NCBI GenBank assembly: GCA_020744225.1
Contig: JAGMWG010000005.1
Coordinates: forward strand, 744,001-808,000
DNA: 64,000 nucleotides
Direction of reading: 5' to 3'
From: Paraphoma chrysanthemicola
Taxonomy: Eukaryota; Ascomycota; Dothideomycetes; Pleosporales; Phaeosphaeriaceae
The notes below the pieces were generated by a model. That model made no database searches. It was not told the DNA's origin and saw only the letters and a list, made by a program, of their open reading frames with translations. This document shows positions 32,457 through 45,482 of this stretch, in pieces; the stretch's first letter is position 1; each line of letters opens with the position of its first letter. Both the position numbers and the translations under genes were made by a program.

Positions 32457-32735
32457 TACTGCGCTTTATCAGGTACCAGCTTATTGAGTTATGAGATGGA
32501 ATTCTTTGTGACGAGTGCATGTGGTAAGGCTGTGTCGGTTCCAGGGCCAGAGGAGTGGCTTATCGATAAGGGACCTAACCTGCTTTAGGATTAGCTCCGC
32601 CACATGCACAAAAGTCTCTTGTGCTCGACTGGAAACTCAAATCGCACTCACAGTGCATGAACTGTCGGCAACTTTGATATGAATGTTGGTTAGCTTGGGT
32701 ATTTTCATTGATATGTGGCTAATGATAACTTGTAG

Positions 32736-34485
32736 ATGGGAGCCTCTTACAATAGCAAGATTAAAGATCTGCTCGCACTGCAATCCGCGACATCTGAACA
32801 GCCATACAGTATATTTCATCGCATCGATCTCGCGAAAGCGTATCAGAGCCTCGGTTACCCAGATCTGGCGGCTGGAGATGCTTACAAGGCGCTGCTTTTG
32901 ATCGATGAACTCGTAGAAGAGGGCGAATACCATGACGAAGCCTTAGAAGCGGCGAAAGAGGATAGCCTTTCTCGAGATTTTGCTGGCATGGCCATCAAAA
33001 CTGTAGAGACCAACACTTGCGATGGCTCCAATCACCTTCTAGAATGGACTAGCACAACTTGTTATCCAAGAGCGTATGTGAGCAACAGTAGCAAATTCGG
33101 TGGAGCTACAGCGAAGATCTAAACGTATTGACAGGTACGAACTTCTCATTAACTGCTTGATCGACTGTGGCAACCTACGAAGTGCATCTGAGTACATTTC
33201 CCGTGCTAAAAAGAGGTTTCCCTATAACATCGTGTTCGAAACATGCGATGCATTATTGTCAAGCAAGCTACAAGCTTGGTGTACGGCCCACGGCAAGCTT
33301 GCGAATGACGTGGACGTCGAAGACTACCCAGATAGGGGTATGGTCCGCCGCGAGAACTACCCCTGGAATGTCCACGAGCCAGATCGATTCACAGAAGATT
33401 GTCTGCAGTTCCTCAACGACGAGATGGCGAATGTAGCGCCCAAACTGGAGGTCAGGATATGCGAATTACCGTTGCTCGCCACACATGCCTCGATTCCATC
33501 GTCCTCAGCGACTGTATATGTGAAGCAGCTGGGCGTATTTGCAAAACAGGAGATACCCCCAGGAGAGCAATTATTGACGGAAAAGTCTATGTTGACAGCT
33601 ATCGCACGATTGCACGATGCATACTGCGATGCTTGCAGTCTTGCTTTACCTAAAGCTCGGGAAGCTACCCTGGGTGCACCTACGAATGAGGTCCAATCTT
33701 GTGAAGAATGTGAGGAGGTCTTCTTCTGCAGCACCGAGTGCCACAACATGGCTCAAGACAAATATCATCCGTCGGTCTGCGGAATAGATGTGGATCAGGC
33801 CAAAGTACCAGCTGGAGAGGCCTCCGCAGATTCGCTTTATACTTCCCTCAGTATTCGAGCCTTGGCTTTGGCAGCGACCCAAGGACTCCATCCTTTGGAT
33901 CTACCAGAGCTTCGCTACATCTGGGGTGATTATCATGGCCTTGATCTAGAATCCATTTGGTCGGAGGATACGTCTGGCAAAGCTGTGGATGCCTTCCGCT
34001 CAGTGCCACAGACGCTACCATTTTCATTCAAAAGTACTGTGCTCACTTCACTGCACTTGCTTGAAAAGATGGACGTCAATATCTTCACGCATAGCGATCG
34101 GTACGACACCTGGGTGATCAACACAATATATGCGAAATTGCGTGGTACGGCATCTGCTCGTCAAGGCCTCGACGGGAGACCAGAAATTGGAGCCGTACAT
34201 CCCATGTGGTGCCTCGCAAACCATAGCTGCGATCCAAATGTTGCTTGGGACTGGCAGGGTACCATGAGGCTGTGGAGTCGCGAGGAACTGGTCAACTGGG
34301 ATGGACGAGAACCCGATGCAAAACCTGGTGTACGTCAAGGTGCAGAAGTTCTGAGCCATTATTGTGATGTCCGCTTGCCCGTCAACGAAAGGCGTGAGTG
34401 GGCCGCTGGAGCTCTGGGTGGAGATTGTGTCTGCAGACGATGCTTATGGGAAGCTGCACAGGCACCTCATTCAGACTCGAACTAG
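32736..34485 (+). CDS. TPR-MYND-SET domain protein (SMYD-like lysine methyltransferase)
   Basis: Exons 32736-33073 and 33135-34485 (intron 33074-33134, GTATGT, branch TCTAAAC, ACAG) give 562 residues. TPR-like helices at the N-terminus (HRIDLAKAYQSLGYPDLAAG; ELLINCLIDCGNLRSASEYI) precede a split SET domain: YVKQLGVFAKQEIPPGEQLL, the inserted MYND zinc finger at about 278-330 (YCDACSLALPK..., SCEECEEVFFCSTECHNMAQ, HPSVC), and the cofactor-binding core HPMWCLANHSCDPNVAWDW near residue 475. The post-SET Cys cluster is GDCVCRRCLWEA. The family methylates lysine in histones or other proteins. The sequence just before ATG 32736 ends in a branch-like and acceptor-like signal (CTAATGATAACTTGTAG), so a non-coding or tiny first exon is possible. 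Confidence 0.9.
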
Positions 34486-34664
34486 CAATGAAGAAGACAG
34501 CGACGCATCCTCTTCGGTCCAGCTGAGGATCCCACCAAGCCTGAGTCTTCGACAACGGATCTTGCGACTTCGAGCTCCTGTGTGCCCTGGCCCGATATGA
34601 TTCTGCCGAACCTTGTTCCCACTTTGTCGGTCATTTAGTCATATATCTTGTTTAATCTTAGAAG

Positions 34665-35657
34665 CAAAAGAAACGCCTGCGACCTTGAGAAGCATCGGCA
34701 GAGGTGTAAAACAGCATTGGCTCGTAATCACACGAGAAGCTTCGCCAATCGATCACGACCACGGCCTTTAACTTGGTCTGTGCCCAAGCTGGCTCCTCCA
34801 TCGCTGACCCATCCATTCTTGTGAACAACGTTGTAGGGCATTCATGCGATAGTGCCCAACAGCTGCCAATCGGTATTCCGGCCTGCAGGTCCTACAATGA
34901 GGCTAGTCCTATTGTGTTGTGAATGGACATCATTGCGCGCTTGCATTCCTCGGTGCGACGCCACCATTTGCAACATGTATACCAGTGTCACACCAGATCT
35001 GCGGCAGATCAGCTGGCAAGTGCGCAGCTGATGTGTAACTTACCAATCATCTAATAATGACAAATGTCTGCAATGGCAAAGGACGTCATACGCAGCGCGG
35101 TGCAGAAAGCCACAAAGACAAGCGCCACGATCCTGAATCTTGAATAACGACGCAAAGCGTTTCACGTCTCCACCGCGCTTCATCACCCAATTAGTGTCGT
35201 GGTTCAAGGATCCGCTTCGAGACCCCCATGTTAGTATGCACTTCATCGGTGAGCGTGCTCTCCGCGGCCAGCATATTTCCGCTTTCAGCCCAACCCAGCC
35301 ATCTTGATGCAGTACTTTTGGCTCGCTCGCAAAAAGCCAATCCCAAGGATTTCCGAACCGAAATTCACACTCAAATGACAGCCAGGACACTAGCAACCTT
35401 CTAAACCAGGATGGTACTTTGAATGCAGCCCTGAATTGCGGCTTAATGCTTGAAAGGTAACAGGAATGAGTACACTCCACAGGCCAGGAGGGCCGTGTAA
35501 GCTAGCCGAAAAGACCATGCTCACTTGCCATTTGCAGCAGGTAGTTGATGTCGACATTGTCAAGCCGTGGATGGGACGCACTCGTCCGCTTTAGTGTTGT
35601 CAATCTTTGTCTCGCTTCTAGCTGTGTCTCACCACCGGCCAAGCGTCTTCGATCCAT
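34665..35657 (-). pseudogene. Degenerate gene, possibly ankyrin-type fungal protein
   Basis: From ATG 35657 a frame reads MDRRRLAGGETQLEARQRL... to ASEHGLFG, meets one in-frame TAG, then continues to RGACLCGFLHRAAYDVLC and LLDDW at 35040, where a GTAAGT donor stands. Further down the same strand (about 34880 to 34665) another open piece reads GIPIGSCWALSHECPTTLF and KAVVVIDWRSFSCDYEPMLF. The AFKVPSWFRRLL and LHRAAYDVL segments recall N-terminal regions of fungal ankyrin-repeat proteins, a weak resemblance judged by eye. The phases of the two parts do not match with any acceptor I tried, so a broken gene is the best reading. Confidence 0.35.
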
Positions 35658-38600
35658 TACAATTTCGGGAAATCGATACAGCTTCGCCGACCCAGTCGAT
35701 GTTCAGTCTAATCCTTCGGAGCTTGCTCAGTCATTTAAGAGACACGGTGTCAATAGCCGTCGGGTAAATGTGACGCCAAAACACGGCAATTTGAGGAGAA
35801 CTGAGATGTAAATCCATCCAGCCTGGTGCGTACCCGCGCGAGCGCGCAACGAAACGTCCCAAACTTCTGCGGGCAAGAATGGTCATACTGTCAGTCAGTA
35901 TGGCGACTGGAATCGCTGTCTAGCGCGCACAGGGATCAACTCAGGCAGCCTGCCACATACCCAAAACGAGCTCTCGCAAGCGGTACCGGTAAGATGACCG
36001 CGAGAAACACGTAGCGCTAATAACCGTAGCTAAAGCTCCCAGCAGCGAAACCTCTTTTTCGGACAATTTGACTCTGCAGTGCATCCATCGGCAAGGGGTG
36101 TGTGGCAAGCAGAGGAACATATGGCGCTTCACACTTCGCTTTCCAGATTGGAGTGAGCCAGTTCAGGATGCTAGAGAGCTTGGAGCAAATGCAGTGGGAA
36201 ATCGTCACACTCAAGTCTCGGTGATATGCTGCTTCCAGGCTTCCAATAATCGAAACGACCTCAGTGCTCCCACAAGGATGACCGTAGCGCACCTGGAAGG
36301 GCCTTCAAATGATCTAGTATCTCCCGACTCAACACCAGTCACTTAGTTGATGTCTGTCTACCCCGAGCTGAATGGAATCTTGGACTCTGTGCATATCGCT
36401 CCTGTGAGCTTGCCACACATATTTCCTCCTTGGCCACAGTGATGAAAGAAGTGCGATTCCGCGAGAGAGCCGAGTTGGTACATAAAAGGGCGTGCAATAG
36501 ATGCACGGCACACCACAATTTGTGACTAGCCGCATGCCAACGTTCAAGATCTTTCGTCGCACTGAAGAAATTGAGCTGTGGCTGAAACACGATGACACCG
36601 TGTGTGTCTGTTGATTCTAGCCACGAAACTACCCGTTGATCCTTGCCTGAGGGAAGGTGCTATGTCTAAGTCGTTGACCTACCGTGGACCAGAAAACTTC
36701 CCGCAATGCGCCATTGGCCGCGAAATCATATCTCCCGCAGAACCACTAAATCAATGTCGATATTTGGCCATCACTTGACCTCGTTTCGACCTCGGGAATC
36801 TAGACATAGCACGGTCACGAACACATCCCTCAAGCAAGCAAATCACGACGTGCAGCTGCATCAAAGATCCCCATCAAGTGAAGCCTCGGTACGCCCTCGG
36901 GCCAAGTCCACGCCAACGCACTGCGCGATACAGCAACATGCGGGAGATCTGTTAAATCGATGTGCCGCACTCTTCGAAGTTGTTTTGCACCAGGATAGAC
37001 TTCAGCCTCATGTGCTTTCCATAGGTTCGGAGGCTGCTCCGGGGGCCGCTCCGGAGGCTAACGGATGACCCGCTCGTATGGTCTATCCGGACTTCAATTG
37101 AAATGGGTCAGAGAACGGGCTCCAAACTTCAGGGATGCACGATCGAACTGACGCGTGAGTGCACTTACACGTGATGCATGTGATCGGATCGTAATACATG
37201 TACCAAGATTTGGACCCGCCAACGGCGTGCCTACCAGAGGAAGTTCAGGGGGGAGTGCCGTGCTACTAACGGAAAGATGCAAGCGAGTCCCATTCTTTCA
37301 TGCAAAACATTTCTTTAGCTTCGCACCAACACGATATAGTCAAACAAAACGCACTTCCACTGATGCCCGACGCCGATGCGCGGCCGAGCATCAGACAGCC
37401 GTGGGATCTATTCGACAAGGCACATAACACCCAAGCAAACGAGAGTGGAAATTCCCGCGACCACGAAGACGAAACACATTCGGAGATCAGCGCTCATCAA
37501 TTGACGGAAAGCCTCCGCATATCCTCCAGATAGAGTTGGTCCAACTGTGGCTCTAACGTGGTCCCATCCCAAACTAGTTTCGCACTCCCAACTGTTGCGG
37601 CCTCGCGAAATTAGTGATCCATGGTGAAAAAGAAATTGTGGGCAGAGTTATGAATCAACTAGCAAGCGCAATGGAGGTGTGGCCTGCTTGGCTGCAGGTC
37701 ACACGAGATCTCAGGACTCCTCAATCCCTGACACACACTTGCATGTGAAGTAAAAGGAGAGCATTAAGACATTGAGATGGCTGCGCAGACACGTCAATTG
37801 GTATAGCTGATGGGTGGCACGGTCTCACTGACGGCAAGTGCCGGCTATATGCATATGGGCCGGTCAGAACTCATGCTCAGCTATAAACCGAGCTTTGGTG
37901 TTCTGTAATCTGCAAAACCTATCTACTTGTACTGTAGGAGGGGCTGAGAGGTGTCAATGCTAGAGCGGCAATCATGATTCATCACTTCGCACATACGCTT
38001 CACCGCACATTCGCTTTCACCTGCATCTGCACCCTGTCAGACCACATACTCACTATGCTCATTGCTCTTGGGGCATCGCAGGCTTGCAGACAGGATATTC
38101 CATCTGCTCCTCTTGGTCTGCTGAAGTCCTGCGACGAGGACTTGATGCCGGAGTTCACAGATGTGCACTCAGTGTCACTTGTGGGTGTGAAATCGCAGGA
38201 GCACCCAACTCAGCACTTTCAGTACTTAACATTGCATGTGATTTCTGTGATATAATGTTTGCCAGTAGTGGGCTCTACTTCCGTGTTGTTATCTTAGAAT
38301 CTCCACGGTGCCCTCGGGCTCTAGGACTACATGAACATGGCCAAAATCACAGTTCTTTCACATTTCTCGTTAGTGGGAAATCCATAGAATCAACCTCTTT
38401 CTTCTCTCAGTATCTACAAGGGGATAGCGCCTACTTGAGATTCAATTCCAAGCGCGTGTACTACTACTGCCTTGTCGCGCCATCGAAACACTGACTCGTA
38501 CTTTCTTGGACCACCGCACACGTTTCACCAGCAGTTACGTACTCCCCTCAAAAGTACTGCGCAAACTCTTCAAGCTTCGAGAGTCTCTTTCATTGTGCAC

Positions 38601-40295
38601 CGTTCAATGATCTCGTTTCTAGCTCAGACACCTCCAATGTCGTTGACAGGCAATCTTTCGCACGCCGGCTCGCCCCTTAGCTCCGCGCTCTTTAGCCACA
38701 GTTCTTATCACCCATTCTCATGTCTCCATCACAGGAAACATCGCATATCGTCAAATCGACCCTCCGAAATTCCTACGCTCGAGTCGCATACATAGACTTC
38801 GACCATGAACTCCACCAGAAAGCGAACGTCTTGAGTGAGAGCATACACGTGTCTGTCATCCAGGTGCTGCCATGAATGATGACCCCTTCATTCGGAACGA
38901 CATGGCCACTCCCTTCACGACATTCAGCCCGTCCCGCCGCTCGGCACCGCACCATCGCACAGAACCTGACAACATCAGAGTGACAATGACCCCCTTTCAC
39001 GCTTCGAACGCGACACAGCTACAATAATCCCTCGAGCTTCAGCTCTCGTGCCACAACGTGCGTCGAGTCGAAAACAACATATTCAAGCAAGCTTGGTACA
39101 CAAGGAGGAGCCATTACCGCGGTCGAGCTCGCACAACACCGGCCTCACAGACCACGGATATCGCTCTCGCGTCTTCAACCTCAGGCTGAAGACCGCTTGT
39201 GTTAGATAGGAGCACTTAGCGAGCAGGGCAGCACCAGTAGTCCATGTGCGCTAAGGAACAATAGAAGGCAGGAACCCGCGCACTAATAGCTGCTCAGAAC
39301 GAGCTGATATGCCAACCAGCCCCACATAATAGTGACAGTAGAAATATGTCCTGCTCGCTGGCTGACTGCCAATGACTTGAGCCCGTATTACCACGCCCAA
39401 CGCTCGTCGTTGCAACACAAACGCAATTTGAATACTAAAATAAGATCTGCTCTTTCTATCACGCCTTCGAAAGTATCACTGCGTTCAAGCTCTCAAAGGT
39501 ATGTTTCCAACACAACGCCTCCCGTCCTCAACATGGGTAGTATTCAAAAGGAAGGAAGAAATATAATTATAGCTTCTTCTTCGTCTTCCCTGCAGGATCT
39601 ACCTCGAACCCACGCCCTCAGGTTCCTCCACACACATACATATACACACGAACACGTCCGATCCACCAAGACTTCGTCTCCTCTCCAAGACCCACGCGTT
39701 TTGCACTAGTGAAGAGGAATATGAAGCGCCTACGAAAGCAAAAGAAAACTGCCGTCCGCGACACCTTTCCACCACGCCTTCCCATCGCAGCTCAACGCCC
39801 TCGATAATCACTTGTCGTTACAATACCAAGGCAGACAGGCAGGAAGAACTTGTGAACCCCATACGTTCATTCCTCGCTAGCCGAAAACAACGCCAGACTT
39901 TTGAGGCATGGCCCCCTCCAGAGCGGATAGTCTTTTAATTACGAACACTTTTGCGGGAATACAGTAGCGTGGCCGGCAGTACCAATTTGAAGAGTACTGG
40001 ATCGGATAGGATAGAATAAGGCAGAATGGAATGGGATAATTGCTTAAGAGACAAAGGTATGGGAGTGTAAGGTTCAATATATAAATTTAGATTGGTATAA
40101 GTTGAGTGCGTGCAGGAGGCTACGTGAGTGTGGGAAGCGAGGTGGGAAGGTGGGAAATGAAATGACGCTGAGTTAGATACATATGCAAAAGTGGAATTCC
40201 TCTCTTCGTGAGAGGACATGTGGGTATATTCCATACACCGACTGCACAACCGCGCACCCTGCCTGTAGCGTGTTATCGTAGCTACTAGCATATAC
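35658..40295. other. Long gene-poor region, 4.6 kb
   Basis: No secure gene. Observed: (a) a - strand open piece 36017-36292 (SIIGSLEAAYHRDLSVTISH) without start; (b) a + strand frame 38084-38494, 136 codons, Cys-rich, with no ATG; (c) a coding-like + strand stretch 39332-39938 that keeps its frame across a canonical intron (39499-39595, GTATGT...CTGCAG) for about 170 codons, again without a start codon, with further T-poor open stretches upstream from 38872. None matches a family I know. No transposase domain was recognised. Confidence 0.35.
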
Positions 40296-42853
40296 TTACT
40301 CCGCTCCGGCCGTCAACCAGTTCCACCACCCGTTCTGCGGCAACGCTGCCTCGACACCACAGGCTTTGATCGTAGCTACGATGATAGCACCTAGGACGCT
40401 GACACCGCCGAGGACCTTGACCAGCACGAAGCCTCTCTTCTTGACCACGTCGCTGAATCCGCAAAGGCCGAGTGGGTCGCGGGAATCTAGTCCACCGGCT
40501 TTGCTATATCGCTGACCGGCCGTTGCATGCTTTTCGTCTCCGTGCCGCACAACCGCCCATTCGGCTCGCGGTGAACCACCGGGCGATGCGACAATGGTGC
40601 CGCGTGTGACTTCTTCGCCGACGCGTTCGAGTAGCCACTTCGCTCTGTCGTTGCGCTGCAGTTCCTCGTATCTATCGCGCTCATTGCGGAGACTACGTTG
40701 CAAGTCGGTTGCCCATTTTGCGATTCTGATTTCCGACAAAGGCTGTTCCACATGCCCAAAACTGTTGTATCGTGCAAGAGAGAAGTTGGACGGATTGTCA
40801 ATATCAGATTGTGCCAGCGATGGCGATGAGCCATGAAAGGGCGATTGGAGAGTGGAAGAGTAAAATGGGGACCCAGAACGTGGGACGAGGACCCCAGATG
40901 GGGATGCGGCTGAGAACACGGACGAGTTTCCAGATGCTAGAGTGTCTGTTAGCTTGGGTACGATAGAGCCAAAGTGAAGCTTACTGTTCATCCCAGCGCC
41001 GTTCAGCCCCACAGAGGCCACAGTAGGACTCCGTGGTTGCTGCAGGCTCTGCAGAATGAAAGAGTCGCCGGGAAGTGCTGTCCGCCGCCGCCAGGCGAGG
41101 AACTTCTTAGCCGCCGAATGCCTGAGCCACGCGATGGAGTCTGGCTCAAACACTTGGTCTACCAAGGCACCAAGTTCGGAAGGTAATAGTGGCTGCACAT
41201 AGTCGGGCGACATGAGCAGCGATGCATCCATGGTCTCGTGGTCAGAACTGGGAGTTGAGGATATGGCATATGGAAATGTGGCCGTGGTAAAGGGAAATTG
41301 GCCTGGCTCAGTGCTTAAGGTCTGCTGGTGGATAATAGGCAGGCTTTGCACTGCCAGAAGCGCATCATCTAATGCTTTTCCGAAGAGGAATGGTGTGAAT
41401 GGCGTCGTCTGCAGCCGTGCCAGGATAGAGGTCTTCAGATCTATGGCCTCCTGTGCTGAAAGCGTGTCCGACTTTGCAATGACAGGAATGACGTTGGTCA
41501 AACACGAAAGCCGGTGCATGAATTCAATGTCTTCGCTCACTTCCTTGTCTTGTCTTTTGTTAGTATGGTGATACACGTGCATTAGGATCCGACTTACTTG
41601 GTGGAAGGAGGTACAGAACCACGTCTATTGAGACACCTCCACTACCGCTGACCACACCAAGCACATCGGTATCATCCATGGTCGTAACAGATGAGGTCTG
41701 ATATAGTAGCGACTCGATGTAGTCCACTACGCGAGCCATATCTTCCTTTGCTGTATGGCCACGAGTGAAGCCGGGGGTGTCCACGAAACAAATGTTCCTT
41801 TCCAAGACAGCGTCCAGGCTGCTCTTCCTCCGTCGAAGAACTCGACTATCTTCTGTATCAGTCCACCAGTGTGGGTATGGCTTGGTGCTGGCATGTATCT
41901 CCGTAACGCGAGTTGTTGTTACATTGTCGGAACTCCGTCTACGTGACTTTGACCTGGGCGGCGGGGGCTGAGATATGGAATTGTAGGGCGATAAAGGGTC
42001 GACGTGCACGATGTCGTCGCACACCTGGACGATGGAGCGAATCAGAGAAGACTTGCCTATGCCTTGTATATTTGTCAGTATTGGCCCAAAAATCAACATG
42101 ACATGGTGAAGCAGTGGACGCACCAGACTCTCCGGCAACAAGTATCTTTAGTTTTCCCATGGCCTTGCCTTTGGTGGTGAAAGGTCTTCTTGACGGCATT
42201 TGTATACTGGGCATCACGAGCTGCGGGAAGCTGTCTGCAGTACCCTGCTCTGTATTCTTATCTTCTGCCTCCTCCTCCCCACCTGAGGTGACGGCTTGGC
42301 TAGCGGACTCGTCCATGGCTGACTCTTCGTCGGAGAGCTTCAGTGAATGCAGCGACACGGCACTGGGAGTGCTCGGCACCGCGGACACGGGCGTCGGTGA
42401 GAGGCCCTCCAAGTTGGGCGGCATGGGGAGCATGGAGCTGGCATGGCCGGACAGCTTCCTCCTGAGCTTCCGCTTTGGCGATGACCGTAGGCTCTCTGAC
42501 AGTTTTCCGGAACCCGCAGAAGAGCTGTATGACGCCGATCTTGTCGCACTCTGCTCTCTGTGCCCTACAACGTCATGGACCCTTGCATGCTTGCCGCTTG
42601 GGCTATGGTCGGGCCCAAACGCAGCTTCCAGTGTATCCGCCAGACTCTGGACGCCGTATGTGCTGTCCCTTTGTTTTCCTAGTGGTTGTGTATTTGAAGA
42701 CGAAGCCACCGACTGCTCCATCTCCTCCTCGCTGCGCATGAAGAAGGTTGTGGGGACATGGCTCGACGCGACAGTGGGCTGATCGATACTAGACTTGCGG
42801 GACCGAGGCTTGACAGCTGGAGGGAGGGCGTCGCCGCCAGGCAGCGGTCGCAT
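40296..42853 (-). CDS. Septin-like GTPase with C-terminal membrane segment
   Basis: Exons 42853-42124, 42062-41598, 41548-40985 and 40936-40296 give 799 residues. The last intron (40937-40984, 48 nt; GTAAGC, branch GCTAACA, CTAG) is a multiple of three, so its retention would keep the frame. Residues 1-235 are disordered and Ser/Pro-rich. The septin-type G domain starts with LKILVAGESGIGKSSLIRSI (G1), has ICFVDTPGFTRG (G3) and NVIPVIAKSDTLS (G4). After a Ser-rich part comes a helical segment (KWATDLQRSLRNERDRYEEL) and a hydrophobic span near residues 750-777 (VKVLGGVSVLGAIIVATI). Canonical septins lack such a membrane span. A membrane-attached septin-family GTPase is inferred. ATG 42853 is the first in frame. 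Confidence 0.88.
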
Positions 42854-43758
42854 GTTCAAGAAGGCGGTTCAGGGCATACAGGCACCTGAGGAGGCGTGCG
42901 GAGGTTGCAGTGGGGGTGGAGACTTGGGTCTAGTAGGCTCGAGGGTCGTCCCGGACACGCGATGCGATCGACGCGGTGGTACGGCCCCGCTGAGACCCCG
43001 CAGCCTCAAAGCTTAAGACTCCAGGGCTAATCGCGCGAGGGTTCAGAGAGCAGGAGGACGGTCAGGAGAGTATCGCACAGAGTGTGAAGCGCAGGAATAT
43101 ACTTGATTGACTGTATCTGCCAGCAAAGTACCGAAGTCGCGACGTCTGACCTGCTGGGCTGCAGTCCTGCGACGAATCACCGTCAGCAGCCACGATAGCA
43201 ACCATCAGGTGACGTTATCGTCGGCGATCACGGCATCACCACCACCCAGAATACCACCGAGCTTGTACGATGCCACTTCTTCATTTCGGAACTATGTTCG
43301 TAATTCCGCTCTTTGCCCGTCATCCCGCCTTGTTGTACATGCGTCCTGCTCTAGGACCGTAGCCCCATTACACCATGTCCCTTTTCCCGTGGAGATCCCG
43401 ACCCAGCACAACGAACCAGGTAGCCATCCACATATGACCTATCGAAAACATGAGCGAAGTGAAATGAAGAAGAAGAAGAAGTTCGTCGAGCTGAAAGGCC
43501 GAACGAAAAGATGAAGGGTGAAACGGCGAATGCTACAACGAAGATACTCGCTATGCAAGGGCGCAGTGCCCCAAGAATACCAGCGGACGCCCAGACTTTT
43601 CCTCGAATATGATGACTTTTTATACAAAGCGCGGAAAGGCCGGGTACAGTACACATCGCTACAGCCGTCAGTCGTCAGGAAATGGTGTCAATCGCAGCCG
43701 AGTCGCGAGAAAGAAAAGAAACGAGGTAGAGAAGGACGCGCGAGCGGTATCGTCACGC
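42854..43758. other. Intergenic, 0.9 kb
   Basis: 5' flank of the septin-like gene and 3' flank of the G3BP-like gene. A short (GAA)n tract lies near 43465-43483. No gene recognised. Confidence 0.4.
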
Positions 43759-45482
43759 TCACGCCTCCTGAGGAGCACCCCGACCGCCCCGGGCAGGGCC
43801 ACCACGTCCGCGTGGCTGGAATCCGCCGCGAGGACCCTGTCCGCCAATGCCTCCACGGCCGCGGGGAGCGCCGCCGCGAGGGAAGCCACCACGGAACTGC
43901 TGCTCAGGACGCATGCGGCGTTCTTCAACCTTAAGGTCGAGTCCGTTGACGTTGTGGGGGTTGGCGGCGATGGCAGCCTGGAAGGCAGCGGGAGTCTTGA
44001 AGTCGACGAATGCGCAGTTCTGCAGACTTGTTAGCAAGATGAAGGATACAATTACTGCTCAGCTTACCTTGCCACGGCTGATGTCCAGGTACTCGATTTC
44101 GCCATACTTGGTGAGTGCAGCCCTCAGAGCGCCTTCCTCGACTTGACTGTAGACGTTCTTGATGTAGGCGCGCTTTTGGTCCGCATCGATAGCTGGAGTT
44201 TGGTTCTGCACGCGAGACTGCTCCTTCTTGTGGCCGGTTGCAGTCTGCCAGCCTGTCGCTTCAGTCTGGCTGGTGGCAGGCGACTGATCGCGGGCAGGTG
44301 CTTGTGTCTGTGAAGCCGGGGTAGCGGCGGCAGGCTGGGCAGAGGCTGCAGCCTTGGTTTGAGTAGGAACTTGCTGAGAAGCGGGAGCGGTGACGACAGG
44401 AGTAGCGACCTTGTGTGCAGATGCGGCAAGGCTAGCCCATGTCCTTGGGGCTGCAGGCTTGGGAGGACCGGAGGGCATGGCGACGGGAGCGGCTTTAGGG
44501 GTAGAGGTGGTGGGCGTAGGGGCAGGCTCCTTTGGCTTCTCGACATCGGCCGATGTGTCGGCAGCCGGAGTCTCCTCCTTTGGCGTCTGCTCACTGACAG
44601 CTGCGGGGACTTCCTCGGTCTGCGGTGCTTCGATCTCCTCGGGCACCTGTTCGGTGGGAGCAGCGGGAGCAGTCTCCTCAACAGCGGGCTCCTCTTGCGC
44701 AACCTCCTCGAGCTTCTCATCCACCTTGTGCAGGTCCTCCTCGCTGGCGGCATTCTCGTTGCTCTGGTCGATAGCTGCGCTCTCGGGAACCGCAGCGGTG
44801 TGTGACGGCTCGTGGACGCCATTGGCCGAGTCATTCTGGATCTCCTCATCGTCTTCGGGCTCCTCGGCGAGGTAGCGGAAGATGTCGTTCAGCACAAAGT
44901 AGCCATTTGTTTGCTCGGCGAGGACAAAAGTCTGTGCGAATCGCTTGTGGGGCTGGCCCTTGTTGGAAATCTCGCCGATGACTTGGATGACGATGTTGGA
45001 GTCAGAGCCTTGCGAATCCACGTTGGTCACGCGAACTTTGGTGTCCTTGTAGTCGAGGTCCTTGATGCGCTCGTTGATGGCCTGTCCTGGTCAGCTATGT
45101 CGCGTGGTCTTGGTCGCTCAATCGTACCTTCTGTCCCACACAGACATTGACCTTCTCCTCTTCAACGCCAGAGACGTACTGCGAGCGCTTGTTGTAGAAA
45201 AGCTATGCGTCGAGTCAGTCACATGCTCCATAAAAATGCCTTTGATTGTAGACTACTTACGTAGAGTCGGTCCGGGCTCTTGCTGAGGGTGGTATAGTAC
45301 TGCTCTACGAAGTACCAGCCGACCTCGTCCTTAGGAACCTCTGCAGCCGCTTGCTGTGCAGGCTGGCTGGCGGTTGGTTGTTGCGAGGGAGTGAAGTTGG
45401 AGGCGCCGGTGGAATAGCTGTTTTCGTAGGCTTGGGGCGCGTAGTTGCCGTTGACAGGGCCAGATGATTCAGTTGTAGCCAT
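43759..45482 (-). CDS. NTF2-like / RRM / RGG protein, G3BP-Nxt3 family
   Basis: Exons 45482-45261, 45202-45128, 45081-44068 and 44019-43759 (introns 46-58 nt, one with branch TGCTAAC) give 523 residues. The NTF2-like domain is at about 48-175: DEVGWYFVEQYYTTLSKSP, YNKRSQYVSGVEEEK, AINERIKDLDYKDTKVRVTN, IVIQVIGEISNKGQPHKRFA, and QTFVLAEQTNGYFVLNDIFR. A long acidic, then Pro/Ala/Thr-rich, linker leads to an RRM at about 401-472 (RAYIKNVYSQVEEGALRAAL; CAFVDFKTPAAFQAAIAANP) and a C-terminal RGG/GRG tail. This is the architecture of metazoan G3BP and fission-yeast Nxt3, cytoplasmic RNA-binding factors linked to stress granules and to a ubiquitin-protease partner. Paralogues with this exact order are rare, so the call is firm. 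Confidence 0.93.

Noticed and set aside
38084..38494. 136-codon Cys-rich plus-strand frame
   Set aside because: No start codon and no acceptor with matching phase; Cys content alone is not enough.
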